Positions 1 through 9,400 of a stretch of 64,000 nucleotides of DNA are shown piece by piece (within the stretch, counting starts at the first letter, position 1; each line of letters starts with the position of its first letter). This stretch comes from Rhizobiaceae bacterium (GTDB lineage Bacteria > Pseudomonadota > Alphaproteobacteria > Rhizobiales > Rhizobiaceae). The notes below the pieces were generated by a model. That model was not told where the DNA came from and did not search any database. It saw only the letters and a program-made list of their open reading frames with translations. Location of the stretch: positions 353,623-417,622 of the forward strand of contig JAEPNK010000001.1 of assembly GCA_017643495.1 (NCBI GenBank), read 5' to 3'. Both the position numbers and the translations under genes were made by a program.

Positions 1-410
1 AAAGTTACAAGGTCAAGGCCGGTGGCACCGGAAAAAATGGTCAGAACCTTGTAGGGAAACGGGGTTATGGCTGCAAACAGGACGCCCCAGCCGCCCCATT
101 CATTGTACCAGGCGCTCACTTTCTCGAAAGAATCTGCCTTGCCGTAGAATGCAAGAACAGGTTCGCCAATCGTCTCATACAAGACAGCACCGATAAAATA
201 GCCCAGATAGGCACCCGCCACAGATGCAACGGTACAAAGTGCGGCATAGAAAATCCATTTGTGCCGCTTCGCCAACACCATCGGTATCAACAGAACATCG
301 GGCGGAATCGGGAAAACAGAACTTTCCACAAAGGAGACAATTGCCAAAGCCCAGTTTGCACTTTTGTGTGCTGCGAGCTGAAACACCCAGTCATATAGTT
401 TGCGAATCAT
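1..410 (-). CDS. YqaA/DedA-family inner membrane protein (3' end cut by window)
   Basis: The first 136 residues are present and the C-terminus lies outside the window. The translation has a proline-rich SVFPIPPDVLL stretch near residue 30, a hydrophobic segment (residues about 52-75), and the TPFPYKV motif followed by a glycine-containing helix near residue 120. These features are typical of the SNARE-associated/VTT (DedA, YqaA) membrane proteins, proposed lipid transporters or scramblases of the inner membrane. The ATG at 408-410 is the first in frame. It is transcribed away from the tRNA-Leu gene. The exact substrate is unknown. Confidence 0.8.
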   Translation of the reverse strand, partial: MIRKLYDWVFQLAAHKSANWALAIVSFVESSVFPIPPDVLLIPMVLAKRHKWIFYAALCTVASVAGAYLGYFIGAVLYETIGEPVLAFYGKADSFEKVSAWYNEWGGWGVLFAAITPFPYKVLTIFSGATGLDLVT

Positions 411-565
411 GTCTGTCGCTTCCGTTCTTTACGGCTGGCCTGCTGTGTGCCGTGCCAATGCCGGTCTGTAAAGTCAATAAACACATCAGCGGGCAAGAAA
501 TTGTGTTGACCCTATCTGATCGCTGATTATAGTCGCGCGCATCAGCTACCTGATCGTTTGAAGAT

Positions 566-650
566 GCCTCTCTGGCGGAATTGGTAGACGCGCGGGATTC
601 AAAATCCCGTTCCTTCGGGAGTGCCGGTTCGATTCCGGCGAGAGGTACCA
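566..650 (+). tRNA. tRNA-Leu (anticodon CAA)
   Basis: An 85-nt class II tRNA with encoded CCA. The acceptor arm GCCTCTC pairs with GAGAGGT (terminal G-U). The D-loop reads AATTGGTAGA, the anticodon stem CGGGA/TCCCG closes the loop TTCAAAA (anticodon CAA at 600-602), a short variable arm follows (ttccttcgggag), and the T-arm GCCGG/CCGGC holds TTCGATT. The 3' 25 nt are duplicated imperfectly at 11824-11848, so the gene is the attachment site of the adjacent element and remains intact after integration. Confidence 0.96.
626..650 (+). repeat. attL: 3' end of tRNA-Leu
   Basis: Twenty-five bases at the tRNA 3' end that recur at 11824-11848 with two mismatches. The last 16 bases (635-650, CCGGCGAGAGGTACCA) are exact. 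The integrase gene starts 90 bp downstream, the usual arrangement for a tRNA-targeting tyrosine recombinase. Confidence 0.85.
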
Positions 651-706
651 TCACCACATCCCATCTCATTGAAAACGTTGATTTTGCTTGTATAAGGCAA
701 CTTTTG

Positions 707-737
707 GGTACATAAAAAGGTACATCAAGAGGTACAT
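707..737 (+). repeat. Three GGTACAT direct repeats at 12-bp spacing (putative integrase arm sites)
   Basis: GGTACAT occurs at 707-713, 719-725 and 731-737, exactly 12 bp apart, immediately before the integrase start codon. The same heptamer recurs at 11709-11715 and 11732-11738 near the other end of the element. Short direct repeats flanking both attachment sites are what arm-type sites of lambda-like integrases look like. Their position also allows autorepression of the integrase gene. The function is inferred. Confidence 0.55.
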
Positions 738-739
738 TT

Positions 740-2122
740 ATGTCTCTGAAACTACCTTATATCCAACCACGTGGGAAACGCTTTCGGTATAGGAGAGCGG
801 TACCAAGAGAACTTCGAGACGCTCTTGGAAAAAATGAAATCGTGCTCCCGCTTGGCAGAAACGAACAGGAAGTGGCTAGGAACTACTCCAAGGTTCATGA
901 AAAAGCTGAGAAGCTTCTGGAAACTGTTCAAGGCGGCAATAGAGAGCCTGAGAGTGAATTTGAAGCTTACAAACTCCTCATGGAGCGCCTGAAGGAACGA
1001 GGCATATACAGCCCATCAGACCTGCAAGCTGAACAGACTTTGATTGACCCAGTTAGTGGAGAGGAGAAGGAGGTTGTCTCCTCCCCCTTTGAACAAGAAG
1101 CTGATGCCCTTGCAGAGAAGTACGAGGGACAACCAGCCTCACAAATACCTCCTGCCGACCTGTTGCTGATAAGAGCTTTGAGCGGGAGCTTCCCTGAACC
1201 TCCTGACATAACCCTGGGCGACGCCAAGAAATCCTACTTGGAAGCGAAAGAACAGGAAGGAAAACACACCTTCCGCCGACTACGGAACAACACAAACAAG
1301 ATTATCGGCATTGCAGAAGATTACTTCGGCAAGAACACAAAGCTTAGCGAGATCAGGAGACCAGCGGCTAGAGAGTTTGTGAAGTCTCTTCTGGCTACAC
1401 ACATAAGCTCCACCGTTACCCGTAGGCTGAGCACACTCAAAGCGGTTATCAACCACGCAATCACTGAGCTTGAGTTGAACATCAGCAACCCGTTCACAAA
1501 GATTACCGTAAAAGACACAAGCGTTGCTCGCGACAAACGCCAACCCTTCACAGAGAGTGAACTGGACAGCATCTGGAAACGCATCCAAACTCACGCTGGC
1601 GAAGACCTGAGGAGGCTTTGGGTCATCTTGTGGGGTACTGGGTGCCGCTTGGAGGAGGTGAGCGGCATAAGTATCTCGGAGATCGTACTTGACCACGAGG
1701 TACCGCACCTAAACATCACACCCAATGCTGTTCGTGGGGTCGACAAGGGAGCCGCTTCACGCAGACTGGTTCCATTGGTCGGATTGGCGCTGGAGGCCAC
1801 TCAGGAGGCTCTTAAAGCCCTCCCTGATGGGGCTGAGCACCTATTTCCCGGATACGCCAAATACAACGGAGCAACCAACGCATCCGCTGCCCTGATGAAG
1901 CACGTCAGGAAGATCACGACAGACAAACAGAAGGTGGTTTACTCATTACGCCACAACGCCAAAGACGCAATGATAAAGGCGGGTGTGAACGACCACTTGC
2001 AAGAGATGATCTTTGGGAGAAACTCTGGGGGTATAGGAAGCATCTACGGGAGTAACTTGGAGAGGCTAAAGGCTATGCAAGATGCGATTGAGGACGCAAC
2101 TCTTATTCAGCTTGGGGCTTGA
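740..2122 (+). CDS. Tyrosine-type site-specific integrase
   Basis: 460 residues. The N-terminal part carries an arm-binding-like region (residues about 1-60), followed by a core-binding SAM-like domain (about 155-265) and a C-terminal catalytic domain. Catalytic residues visible are the Arg in TGCRLEEVSG (about residue 302), the SLRH motif (about 401-404; the usual first His is Tyr) and the nucleophile Tyr in GSIYGSN (about 435). It is the first gene beyond tRNA-Leu and is expected to integrate and excise the 11-kb element. The ATG at 740 directly follows three GGTACAT repeats. It converges with the HNH gene, only 2 bp between the stops. Confidence 0.92.
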   Translation: MSLKLPYIQPRGKRFRYRRAVPRELRDALGKNEIVLPLGRNEQEVARNYSKVHEKAEKLLETVQGGNREPESEFEAYKLLMERLKERGIYSPSDLQAEQTLIDPVSGEEKEVVSSPFEQEADALAEKYEGQPASQIPPADLLLIRALSGSFPEPPDITLGDAKKSYLEAKEQEGKHTFRRLRNNTNKIIGIAEDYFGKNTKLSEIRRPAAREFVKSLLATHISSTVTRRLSTLKAVINHAITELELNISNPFTKITVKDTSVARDKRQPFTESELDSIWKRIQTHAGEDLRRLWVILWGTGCRLEEVSGISISEIVLDHEVPHLNITPNAVRGVDKGAASRRLVPLVGLALEATQEALKALPDGAEHLFPGYAKYNGATNASAALMKHVRKITTDKQKVVYSLRHNAKDAMIKAGVNDHLQEMIFGRNSGGIGSIYGSNLERLKAMQDAIEDATLIQLGA

Positions 2123-2124
2123 AC

Positions 2125-3315
2125 TCAGAATTTCGGCACACTTTTTCTTGTCATCAATGAAACCAACGGCACAGAAACAAACCGCGCTAAATGCGCCAAC
2201 TGTTCTTCTGTTATTACATCACCTTCTTTGCATCCCGCTTCATCAAGCCCTTGCTTGACAAGATTTAGTAACCAAAGGTCCTTAGAAACCGTTCCGGCAT
2301 ATCGGACTATTTCGTCAAGTTTGGTTGTAACGGCTCCAAAATCAAACTCTTCGGCAAACAAGTTTTTGCTGACCCATCTGCTAGACAAGGGAGAATGATC
2401 GTTATGCAGGACATCCCAGCTTATGGGGTTAAAAGGGTTCGACACCAAGCAGGTAACCCCTTCATATCCTGTGGGTTCGCAACTGAGTTTCAATTGCCAA
2501 CCAATCGAACCGTAAAGCCGAAAATATCCGCAAACTGGACCATGCTCCTTACCTGCAACACATACCAGATTAGGATGCGTTCCATACTTTTCGGGAATAC
2601 CTTCGGGAAGAGGGCGACTATCCAAGATCACAAAGTCTTCAGGCTTATATCCACTTAGCTTTCCATCCAAGACGAATGATCGAATTTTATCATACTTCAT
2701 GCTTAGCGCGTGTTCGTTTCCCATGGCATGCCCTAGAAGCACAAGACAAGCTTTTGCTTTTGATCGCACGGCCTCACCTTTTCCAAATTCGATATCCCCT
2801 ACAATTTTCGGAGCTGGTTCGTAATGAGAGCGCCTGTTTTCTAGAATTTCAGCTTTCATTTTCGCAATGTCATCGCCGTTCCGAATGCCTATCCACTTGG
2901 CAATTTTCCTTGCAGCCGCATCTGCAAGCCTTTCCGCTTCCTGTTCCGAGAACGCAATGATTTTGACCGTTACTCCGTCATCTTCAAAAGAAATTTCGAG
3001 TGCATTCTTGGAGGCGGCCTTTATCTGCATACCCGGATTGAGATTAAGGTTGAGGTCGCTTGGCCCCCTATGCCCCCTTATTTGAGGAGCAGGGTCACCA
3101 TCCCCACAAGTCATGTTACACATATTCCGGATGTATTTGGTGCTTTCTGCCAAATCGTTATCTGGCCCAATGCCCATAAGGTGATTGCAGTTAGGGCAGA
3201 TAATTTTAGAGACAGTTTTACGCCCACCGAGCGCATTAAGCAGGATGTGCTCAGGTTTGGTTCTTGTTGGAATAGGTTCCTTGCAAAGAATGCAGAGGGG
3301 GAGAACATTATTCAT
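2125..3315 (-). CDS. HNH-endonuclease-domain protein of unknown role
   Basis: 396 residues. The N-terminus has the zinc-binding HNH arrangement CILC (residues about 8-11), then EHILLNALGG (about 22-31), then CPNCNHL (about 40-46), as in HNH_5-like nucleases. The long remainder (about 100-396) has no motif I recognise. Such single HNH proteins are common in mobile elements and some act in defence or in phage DNA processing. Which applies here cannot be read from the sequence. It is transcribed toward the integrase, downstream of the serine recombinase with a 68-bp gap. Confidence 0.65.
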   Translation of the reverse strand: MNNVLPLCILCKEPIPTRTKPEHILLNALGGRKTVSKIICPNCNHLMGIGPDNDLAESTKYIRNMCNMTCGDGDPAPQIRGHRGPSDLNLNLNPGMQIKAASKNALEISFEDDGVTVKIIAFSEQEAERLADAAARKIAKWIGIRNGDDIAKMKAEILENRRSHYEPAPKIVGDIEFGKGEAVRSKAKACLVLLGHAMGNEHALSMKYDKIRSFVLDGKLSGYKPEDFVILDSRPLPEGIPEKYGTHPNLVCVAGKEHGPVCGYFRLYGSIGWQLKLSCEPTGYEGVTCLVSNPFNPISWDVLHNDHSPLSSRWVSKNLFAEEFDFGAVTTKLDEIVRYAGTVSKDLWLLNLVKQGLDEAGCKEGDVITEEQLAHLARFVSVPLVSLMTRKSVPKF

Positions 3316-3383
3316 GAAATCGACTCAGACGGTTGTACCAACATGCTTGGTAAAAACTTGGGCAAGAATTTGATCTCAAATGA

Positions 3384-4049
3384 TTAAACTGTGGGTTCAA
3401 CCCTTTCTAATACCCTCGATACCTGCTTGGCGCTCCAAGCCCCACCACGGGCGGCTGAGACACCGTTCTGATTGAGCGTATTGGCAATGGATGCAAGAGT
3501 GTGTCCAGCTCGCCTAAGTGGACCTATCACCTTCATCAGCTTTTCGGCTTCCCTGTCAGCCTTCTGCTGTATCGCAACATTACGCTTCATCGTCTTGTCT
3601 CTCAGGCCCCCTAGCTTCACCCCACGCTCCTTTGCGGCCTGTAGGGCAGCTTTGGTACGCGCTGAGATGAAATCCCTCTCCTGCTCCGCTAGAGCGGCGT
3701 AGATGTGGAGTTGAAACTTGTCGGCATAGGGCATGGACGCAACGCGCAACGCGACACTCTTGTCTTCAATCAAGCTGGCAATGAAAGAAACCTTGCGGCT
3801 TAGACGGTCCAGCTTTGCCATCAACAGCTCAGCCTTAGATGACTTAACCAAGGCGAGTGCGGCTTGTAACTCGGGCCTGTCATTATCCCTGCCAGACAAC
3901 ACGTCCACAAACTCACCCACAATCTCATAGGGTACACTTGAGAAGTTCTGGAGGTATAGGTCGATGTCGCGCCTCTGAGCCTCCAACCCCAACCCGCTCT
4001 TCCCCTGCTCCTTGGTACTGACGCGACAGTAGATAACATAGCGTTTCAT
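3384..4049 (-). CDS. Small serine recombinase (resolvase/invertase family)
   Basis: 221 residues from the ATG at 4047-4049, which is preceded by a GGAG at good spacing. The N-terminal catalytic domain starts YVIYCRVSTKEQ, with the nucleophile Ser in RVST (about residue 10) and the downstream AKLDRLSRK motif (about residues 79-87) holding the conserved Asp-Arg-x-x-Arg. A C-terminal helix-turn-helix (about 175-215, TLASIANTLNQNGV) would bind DNA. It belongs to the resolvase/invertase family. No invertible segment was recognised nearby, so it may act in resolution or be cargo. A longer in-frame reading to 4121 has no ribosome-binding site. Confidence 0.85.
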   Translation of the reverse strand: MKRYVIYCRVSTKEQGKSGLGLEAQRRDIDLYLQNFSSVPYEIVGEFVDVLSGRDNDRPELQAALALVKSSKAELLMAKLDRLSRKVSFIASLIEDKSVALRVASMPYADKFQLHIYAALAEQERDFISARTKAALQAAKERGVKLGGLRDKTMKRNVAIQQKADREAEKLMKVIGPLRRAGHTLASIANTLNQNGVSAARGGAWSAKQVSRVLERVEPTV

Positions 4050-4088
4050 GACGTTCTCCGGTTGCTTTAAGACACCCTGAGTCACGAA

Positions 4089-4102
4089 TTGACAAATGTC
4101 AA
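4089..4102. promoter_or_regulatory. TTGACAAATGTCAA inverted repeat upstream of the serine recombinase
   Basis: A 14-bp near-palindrome (TTGAC-AAAT-GTCAA) lies 40-53 bp upstream of the recombinase start codon. It could be an operator or include a -35 hexamer on the minus strand (TTGACA). No matching -10 is obvious. The rest of the gene-free stretch 4050-4404 contains a CCCCC-TAT-GGGGG stem-loop near 4333-4345 and nothing else I recognise. Confidence 0.3.
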
Positions 4103-4404
4103 CGGTGGTTGTGCATGTCATTTTCTCTACTACTGCGTTGAACTAGACCTTCAGGAGAGCCGCGAGTTCGCTCGGGCAGATTGATACCACCTGCCATTAC
4201 TCCGCTTGTCCTGAAGAACTCTGCTCACCAAATTTCAAACAATAATGAAGACAAGTGTTGCCCATCAGGTCAACGAAGGGTGGTCATAAATGCATGGGTA
4301 TAGGTAGGCTGCTTTTACAGACCCTGGCTCACCCCCTATGGGGGAGATAAGAGAAACACTAACTAGGAAAACAGGCTCACAGATTTTTGGTAAAAATGTC
4401 CACT

Positions 4405-5040
4405 CTATTGAGGATTGACTGCCACCCTGATCAAGTTTTTTGATTTCAAGAAACGTTTAACTTGGTGTTCGCCGCCCCAAAAAACATCCACATCAAACCG
4501 ATAAGGAGGTTCACGACCCGCCGGAGCACCTCCCCAATTCAGATAGTATGACGTATTTGTAGACAAATCGGCATTGGCCTCTGAAAAAATAACGCAAGCA
4601 ATGAGCGCCCATAGAGTTTTATCAGGCACATGAATACGGCCATCCCGCATACCAATCACCCATTTACTAACGCCTTGAGAGTGGCTCGTTGTGAAAGCAA
4701 ACTTGTCTGCGATCTCATGACCATGCTCCAAGGCGCATCTAAATGCATGATACACTATGTCTGCAAAATCAGGAGCTTCGAGAACTCTACCTCTGTCCGT
4801 GTCGAGAACTACATTGGGAAACTTTGTTTCCTGCAAATTCAACCCAGCACCAATGAACGCCTCAATGATAAAATAATTGTCTCTTACAAATGACTTAAAT
4901 TCTCGGTTTGTCATTGCTTGCTTTGATAATTTTTTTCTAGCCGTTGCTTCTATCGCAGGGCATATGAGTGTCATACCCATCTCCCATTTACCCTCAATAC
5001 CGGCCTCTATCGCTTCAACAACACGGTCTTCTATTTTCAT
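4405..5040 (-). CDS. Hypothetical protein of the integrated element
   Basis: 211 residues from the ATG at 5038-5040, preceded by GGAAAAG. No signal peptide or membrane segment is visible. The protein is mixed alpha/beta in appearance, with a central conserved-looking stretch AFRCALEHGHEIADKF (about residues 104-119) and an aromatic-rich C-terminus with WGGAP and FWGGEHQVKRFLKSK. I do not recognise the family. It lies in the cargo half of the element between the recombinase and the secreted ClpP-like gene, and could be a defence or toxin-like component, but nothing in the sequence proves that. Confidence 0.6.
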   Translation of the reverse strand: MKIEDRVVEAIEAGIEGKWEMGMTLICPAIEATARKKLSKQAMTNREFKSFVRDNYFIIEAFIGAGLNLQETKFPNVVLDTDRGRVLEAPDFADIVYHAFRCALEHGHEIADKFAFTTSHSQGVSKWVIGMRDGRIHVPDKTLWALIACVIFSEANADLSTNTSYYLNWGGAPAGREPPYRFDVDVFWGGEHQVKRFLKSKNLIRVAVNPQ

Positions 5041-5095
5041 CTTTTCCAACAATTCTAAATGTCGTTTTAATAGTGATGTTCAAAAATGTGCGCGA

Positions 5096-5722
5096 CTATC
5101 GGGTTGTAACAACACCCCACTCCTTTTGCTCTTTGGGAGAATACCAGTACATCTCATTTGAACGTCTTGTCATCGCAGCGGTGACCGCAAGTGGGCTTAC
5201 GTTAAGGGACTTATGATACTCTGAGAGTATACCAATCATGTCCTGAATAGCTTGGATATCTCCTTGAGTGCTAGTGGAGTAACTCATTTGGTGATTGCCT
5301 ATTTTCCCATCGTGAGTAACTTTTCTTGACCAGCCTCCGATGAAAGCCAGAAAACAGGCGGAGGCGCATACCGAACCCTTACCAACATGTGTGTCTAGTT
5401 TAACTTCTCGGATAAAGGCTCCCATCAACATACCAGAGAGCATTGTTCCGCCGAGGCTATGAAAGGTTATGCTGTGTATCTCATAACCTTTGTTCACCGA
5501 AGCATTTAGGAAGTTTAGAAGATCGTTGTGCGTGTTCTCTGAGATATGGCCGACAGCAGCGACATAGATTTTATCTTTGATACAAAAGTTCATTGGGCTG
5601 TCCAAAGACAAGCCTTTTACACTTCCGCATTCCAGTTCTCTAGCCAAGCTTTCCTCTATCAAAAACGGACATGTCAGCAATAACACCAAAGCAATAATGC
5701 AACGTAGATTTATGTTTGGCAT
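5096..5722 (-). CDS. Secreted ClpP/crotonase-fold serine hydrolase-like protein
   Basis: 208 residues with an N-terminal signal peptide (hydrophobic CIIALVLLLTCPFLI, cleavage near residue 27). The body has the ClpP-like layout found in predicted periplasmic proteins: HSLGGTMLSG (oxyanion-type glycines, about residues 87-96), then GKGSVCASACFLAFIGG (about 113-129) with the probable nucleophile Ser in CASAC, then GNHQMSY (about 140-146) with a candidate catalytic His. It is probably periplasmic. A run of nine G on the coding strand (5725-5733) sits two bases before the ATG, an unusual context that could vary by slippage. Confidence 0.65.
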   Translation of the reverse strand: MPNINLRCIIALVLLLTCPFLIEESLARELECGSVKGLSLDSPMNFCIKDKIYVAAVGHISENTHNDLLNFLNASVNKGYEIHSITFHSLGGTMLSGMLMGAFIREVKLDTHVGKGSVCASACFLAFIGGWSRKVTHDGKIGNHQMSYSTSTQGDIQAIQDMIGILSEYHKSLNVSPLAVTAAMTRRSNEMYWYSPKEQKEWGVVTTR

Positions 5723-5724
5723 AG

Positions 5725-5733
5725 CCCCCCCCC
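5725..5733 (-). promoter_or_regulatory. G9 homopolymer just upstream of the ClpP-like start codon
   Basis: Nine consecutive C on the plus strand read as G9 on the coding strand, with only CT between the tract and the ATG at 5722. The tract takes the place of a normal Shine-Dalgarno but is too close to the start for ordinary spacing. Length changes by slippage would shift the effective ribosome-binding distance. Phase variation is an inference. Confidence 0.35.
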
Positions 5734-5799
5734 AAACTCTGCTTTCAATAATACACTAATGACTATCAAGATATGAGCAATGAGTTCGAATAGCCTTCT

Positions 5800-6201
5800 C
5801 TATCGCAACATGGCAAGCCGGGCTTCTGGGTCGTGATGCTCACCCCAAAGTCTCGGAACCGTTGTTCGAGTATTGTCATTGGGTTTCTCAAGAGCCTCTT
5901 TGAGGTTCCACCCTTGATTAAGACGGTTGCTGACCAGATTGTAAGAGCCTTCCAGCCATTTTGACCAAACGTCACAGCGCCTAGTCTCTCCGGTATCCGG
6001 GTGAATGATGCGGGTGGAGGGTGTTACGTGTCCGAACCTGTATAGCCAAGTCACTAGCTCTAGTCGGTAGCTCTTAAGCTTCTCTGTGAGAGCCTGATTG
6101 TTGTCTGTGAGTTCACTACGGGACAGGCGGTCCAGAAGCTTCTCAACCTCAGCTAGTCGATAGTGTACGGGACCTACAAGGTGCTTTGGATTTCTGCTCA
6201 T
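5800..6201 (-). CDS. Hypothetical element protein
   Basis: 133 residues from an ATG preceded by AAAGGA at workable spacing. It is a soluble, charged protein with a helical first half (residues 15-60, rich in Leu, Arg and Glu) and a second half with RIIHPDTGETRRCDVW and NQGWNLKEALEK. It has no signal peptide or membrane segment. I do not recognise a family. It is co-directional with, and downstream of, the 1316-residue virion-like protein and may belong to the phage-derived transcription unit. Confidence 0.6.
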   Translation of the reverse strand: MSRNPKHLVGPVHYRLAEVEKLLDRLSRSELTDNNQALTEKLKSYRLELVTWLYRFGHVTPSTRIIHPDTGETRRCDVWSKWLEGSYNLVSNRLNQGWNLKEALEKPNDNTRTTVPRLWGEHHDPEARLAMLR

Positions 6202-6407
6202 GGCTTTATATCCTTTGTAATGAGATTGGGAAAAATGTGGTCACACGAACGCAAGCGTTTTTGTTGCAAAACATTTCCTCACTCGGGACGGAGCAGTAAT
6301 GCTCAACATCCCAAGCAGAGGCCCCCTTGCCTCAACCAAGGCGATGACTTGAGGAAAGGGAGAATTGATATACCGGGCGAATACAACACCACGCCCGGCA
6401 ATGTCTT

Positions 6408-9400
6408 TTAGAACGAGAATATCTCGTCGAGGTTCGAACTGACACGATCAGGCGAGCCTTTTGTCTTTTGGTTTTCGACAGCACTCGCCTTGCCAAGCTT
6501 TCTGGTCTCCCCAATGCTCGTGAGGGCATCTATGGGGGAACCATACTTGGACCCCTCGAACAGTTCAGGCGAGACCTCTACGTGTTCTTTAACGTAGTCC
6601 TTTGCAGCTTTCTTGTAGACTGAGAATACAGCTTTCCAGACCTTGGATTTTCCCTGAGGGGTCATCCGGTTATAGTCGGGGTGTGAGGTAAGTCGGCGTA
6701 ATGCCGCCTCCATGTTCTCACCCTTGAAGATATCTATCGACCCCAAGCTGAAACGATCACCAAAACTGGATGTGGACTTGGACAGGTCTTGCGCCGCCAC
6801 ACCTTCATAGACCATCGCCCGATAAACCGCATATGCATCTCTCCCATCCTTCGTCTCAAGCTTGGTTAAGGAGTGCGGCTTGCCGTGCAGAACATCATGG
6901 AACAGCCCGTCAAGACCAACGCCCTTGGTAACACCCAAGTTTCTCCAGAATGCATCGTCAAAGACACGATCAGGAGTGGGTAACGCCATGCTGAGACCGG
7001 CATCACCGATCAGCTTCGCATACTCCCCATACAACGGGTCCTTGTTGATTTTGGTTGGCTTGGAATTGTACGGGTCCAAACCACGGTATAGGTCCCTTAG
7101 GGGATGACCAAGGAAGTCGAGGCGCTTGTAGCCCACTGCAAATCCAGCAGAAGCCAAAGCCTCTTCAAGGAAGCCTTCACCACGATACATGTCATCATCT
7201 CCGTCAAGGTTCTTACCGATTACCTTTGGGAGGCCGGGCATGAACTGCTTGACGTAGTTCTCTGACAGCCGGGCGACACCCTTGGGGTTACCTTCGGATA
7301 TCACGCCATTGATTGCGTCAAACAACTCACCCACACCACGCATACTGGATGCATCAGACATGAGCGAGTAGGTCATGAGCATCAGGGAGCTTCCATAGAT
7401 ACCAAGCATCTCTGGCCCATTGGGTGGACCAACATACTCACCATCTTTTATCTCCATTGCGTGTTGCCTTGTTTGATCATTCACCACCCCTGCCAGCAGA
7501 AAGGGAGCGGAGAAGGGTAACAACCTTGTCAGATCAACTATGGTGTCGCCGATGATCAGCGAGCTACCGGGAACATTCTCCCACTTGGCAAGCTTTTCAT
7601 CCCACCTTTCAAACCCACCGGGTGGTGTAATCTGGATATGACCCGCTTGTATTGCAGCTATAGTGCCGCCAAACGCCAGCATACCAAGTCGTTGGCGTCC
7701 TTGAGCGCGGAGTTGTGCCTGGACACCATTAGTTCCGTTGAAATCATCAACGAACTTAAGTCCGTTGGTGACAAAGGGACCGGCCTTGGGAACATTTCTG
7801 AACGCCCGTATGGCTGACGCTGGAGGCGCGATGGACTGGAATGCATCAGAGCCGATGTTAACCAGAGTTCTGAAGAACGGAATGGTTGCTCTTGCAGGGA
7901 TGGACACAAGGGGACTTGGTGAGTTTCTCAGATTGTCCAGTCCTTGAGCAAACCAGCCAGTCTTATACCGAGTATCAAACGGAGCTTGCCAAGATGACCT
8001 CTGGATATCGAGCTTTACCGCTAGATTGATAAGCTGACCATTGTCATCAAACGATGCAGCGGCCCAATCTTGAGCAAACTTCTTGGCCTCAGCGAGAGAC
8101 TTACCGGCCTTGACAGCCATCTCGTATCCATCGGCATAAGCAACACCAAACGCTCTCATGGCTTTCTGCTGTTCACTTGAGGCAATGGACACATCAGCAG
8201 CGAACTTCCAGAGGCGGGTAGCGGTGTATTTCCCCCACTTCCCTTCCTTTGCAAGTCTCTCATAATCCAACCGTCCAGCATGAGCGCCATCAAGGATATC
8301 AAAGTCATCTGTGACCGATCTCCCGGCTACCAAAGCTCGTTTGAAAATGCTCCAAGACTGGTTCCACCCGGCAGTATAACCAGCGTACTCTCTAAGACCC
8401 CTTGCCATGTTGGGACCGATGTCTTTGAAGCCATTAGACCCAGCAACCCTAAGGACAGGGTGCAGGATGTTGTTGGACAAGTTGGACAGAATTTCCAAAC
8501 CGGTTGTTGAAGGTTGGCCGAGCAACGCTGAGGAGTGCAGATCGTGGACCATCTTGGTGACACTCTGCTCGTAAACTTCACGCTGTTCTTTGGTCAGCTT
8601 CGCAATACGGTTGTCAGACAGGGAAGCAATCGTCCCCTGACGTATTCTGTCGAACTCTTCAAACATCTCGTCGATACCAGAGATGACAGCAAGCGGATTG
8701 ATGCCCATGTCATGAAGCTTCTTAGAGACCGCCATAGTGAACTCTGATCGGGTGGAGTATAGGTTGTACCCTAGTTCATCGAGAACCTTATCAAGCTCCT
8801 CCTGAATAACCTCTGGGGCTTCCTTGAGGCCCTTTTCGTTAGTTCCAGGGTTCAAGTCCAGCCGCCTGTTTCGAAGACCGGAACCCAAAGCACTACCGCT
8901 TTCTCGATAGAACTCAGCAAGTTTCAACTTCGCATCATAAAGATCACCAGACAGTTCCTGCCAAACTTCCTTTGTTCTGAGGCTGGGGTCCTTTCTGATC
9001 GCCACGAGAATGTTGTCAAAACGGTCTTCAATGGCTTTCAGGGCCTCCTTGGCTACCGCATCCTGCCACAGGGCAGTATACCTTGCCGGAACAGAGGAGT
9101 TACTGGGACTGAAGTTCTTGATAAGGTCCAAGGCGTCATCATATTGCTCCTGTGTGAGGGCCTGTAAAACTTCACCAGACCGGGCAACAAACTCTGGCCG
9201 TGACTTACTCCGAATATCTGCCAACTCAGGAGTAACCCCACTATTCTTTGAGGCTGCATTTGAGAGCGTTTCGTCGAACGTGCGCATTGCATTACTTGCG
9301 AAGTCGTTCACCATCGCCTTGGACAATGGAACCTCCTCAGCAAGCCTCTTGCCAACTTTGTTGGGTGTGGGGGTGGTAACGTCAACAGCGGCTGGAAGCA

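Noticed and set aside
4333-4345. CCCCCTATGGGGG as a terminator or T7-like promoter
   Set aside because: The stem is short, no T-run follows on either strand, and it matches a T7 promoter only in the GGGGGAGA tail.
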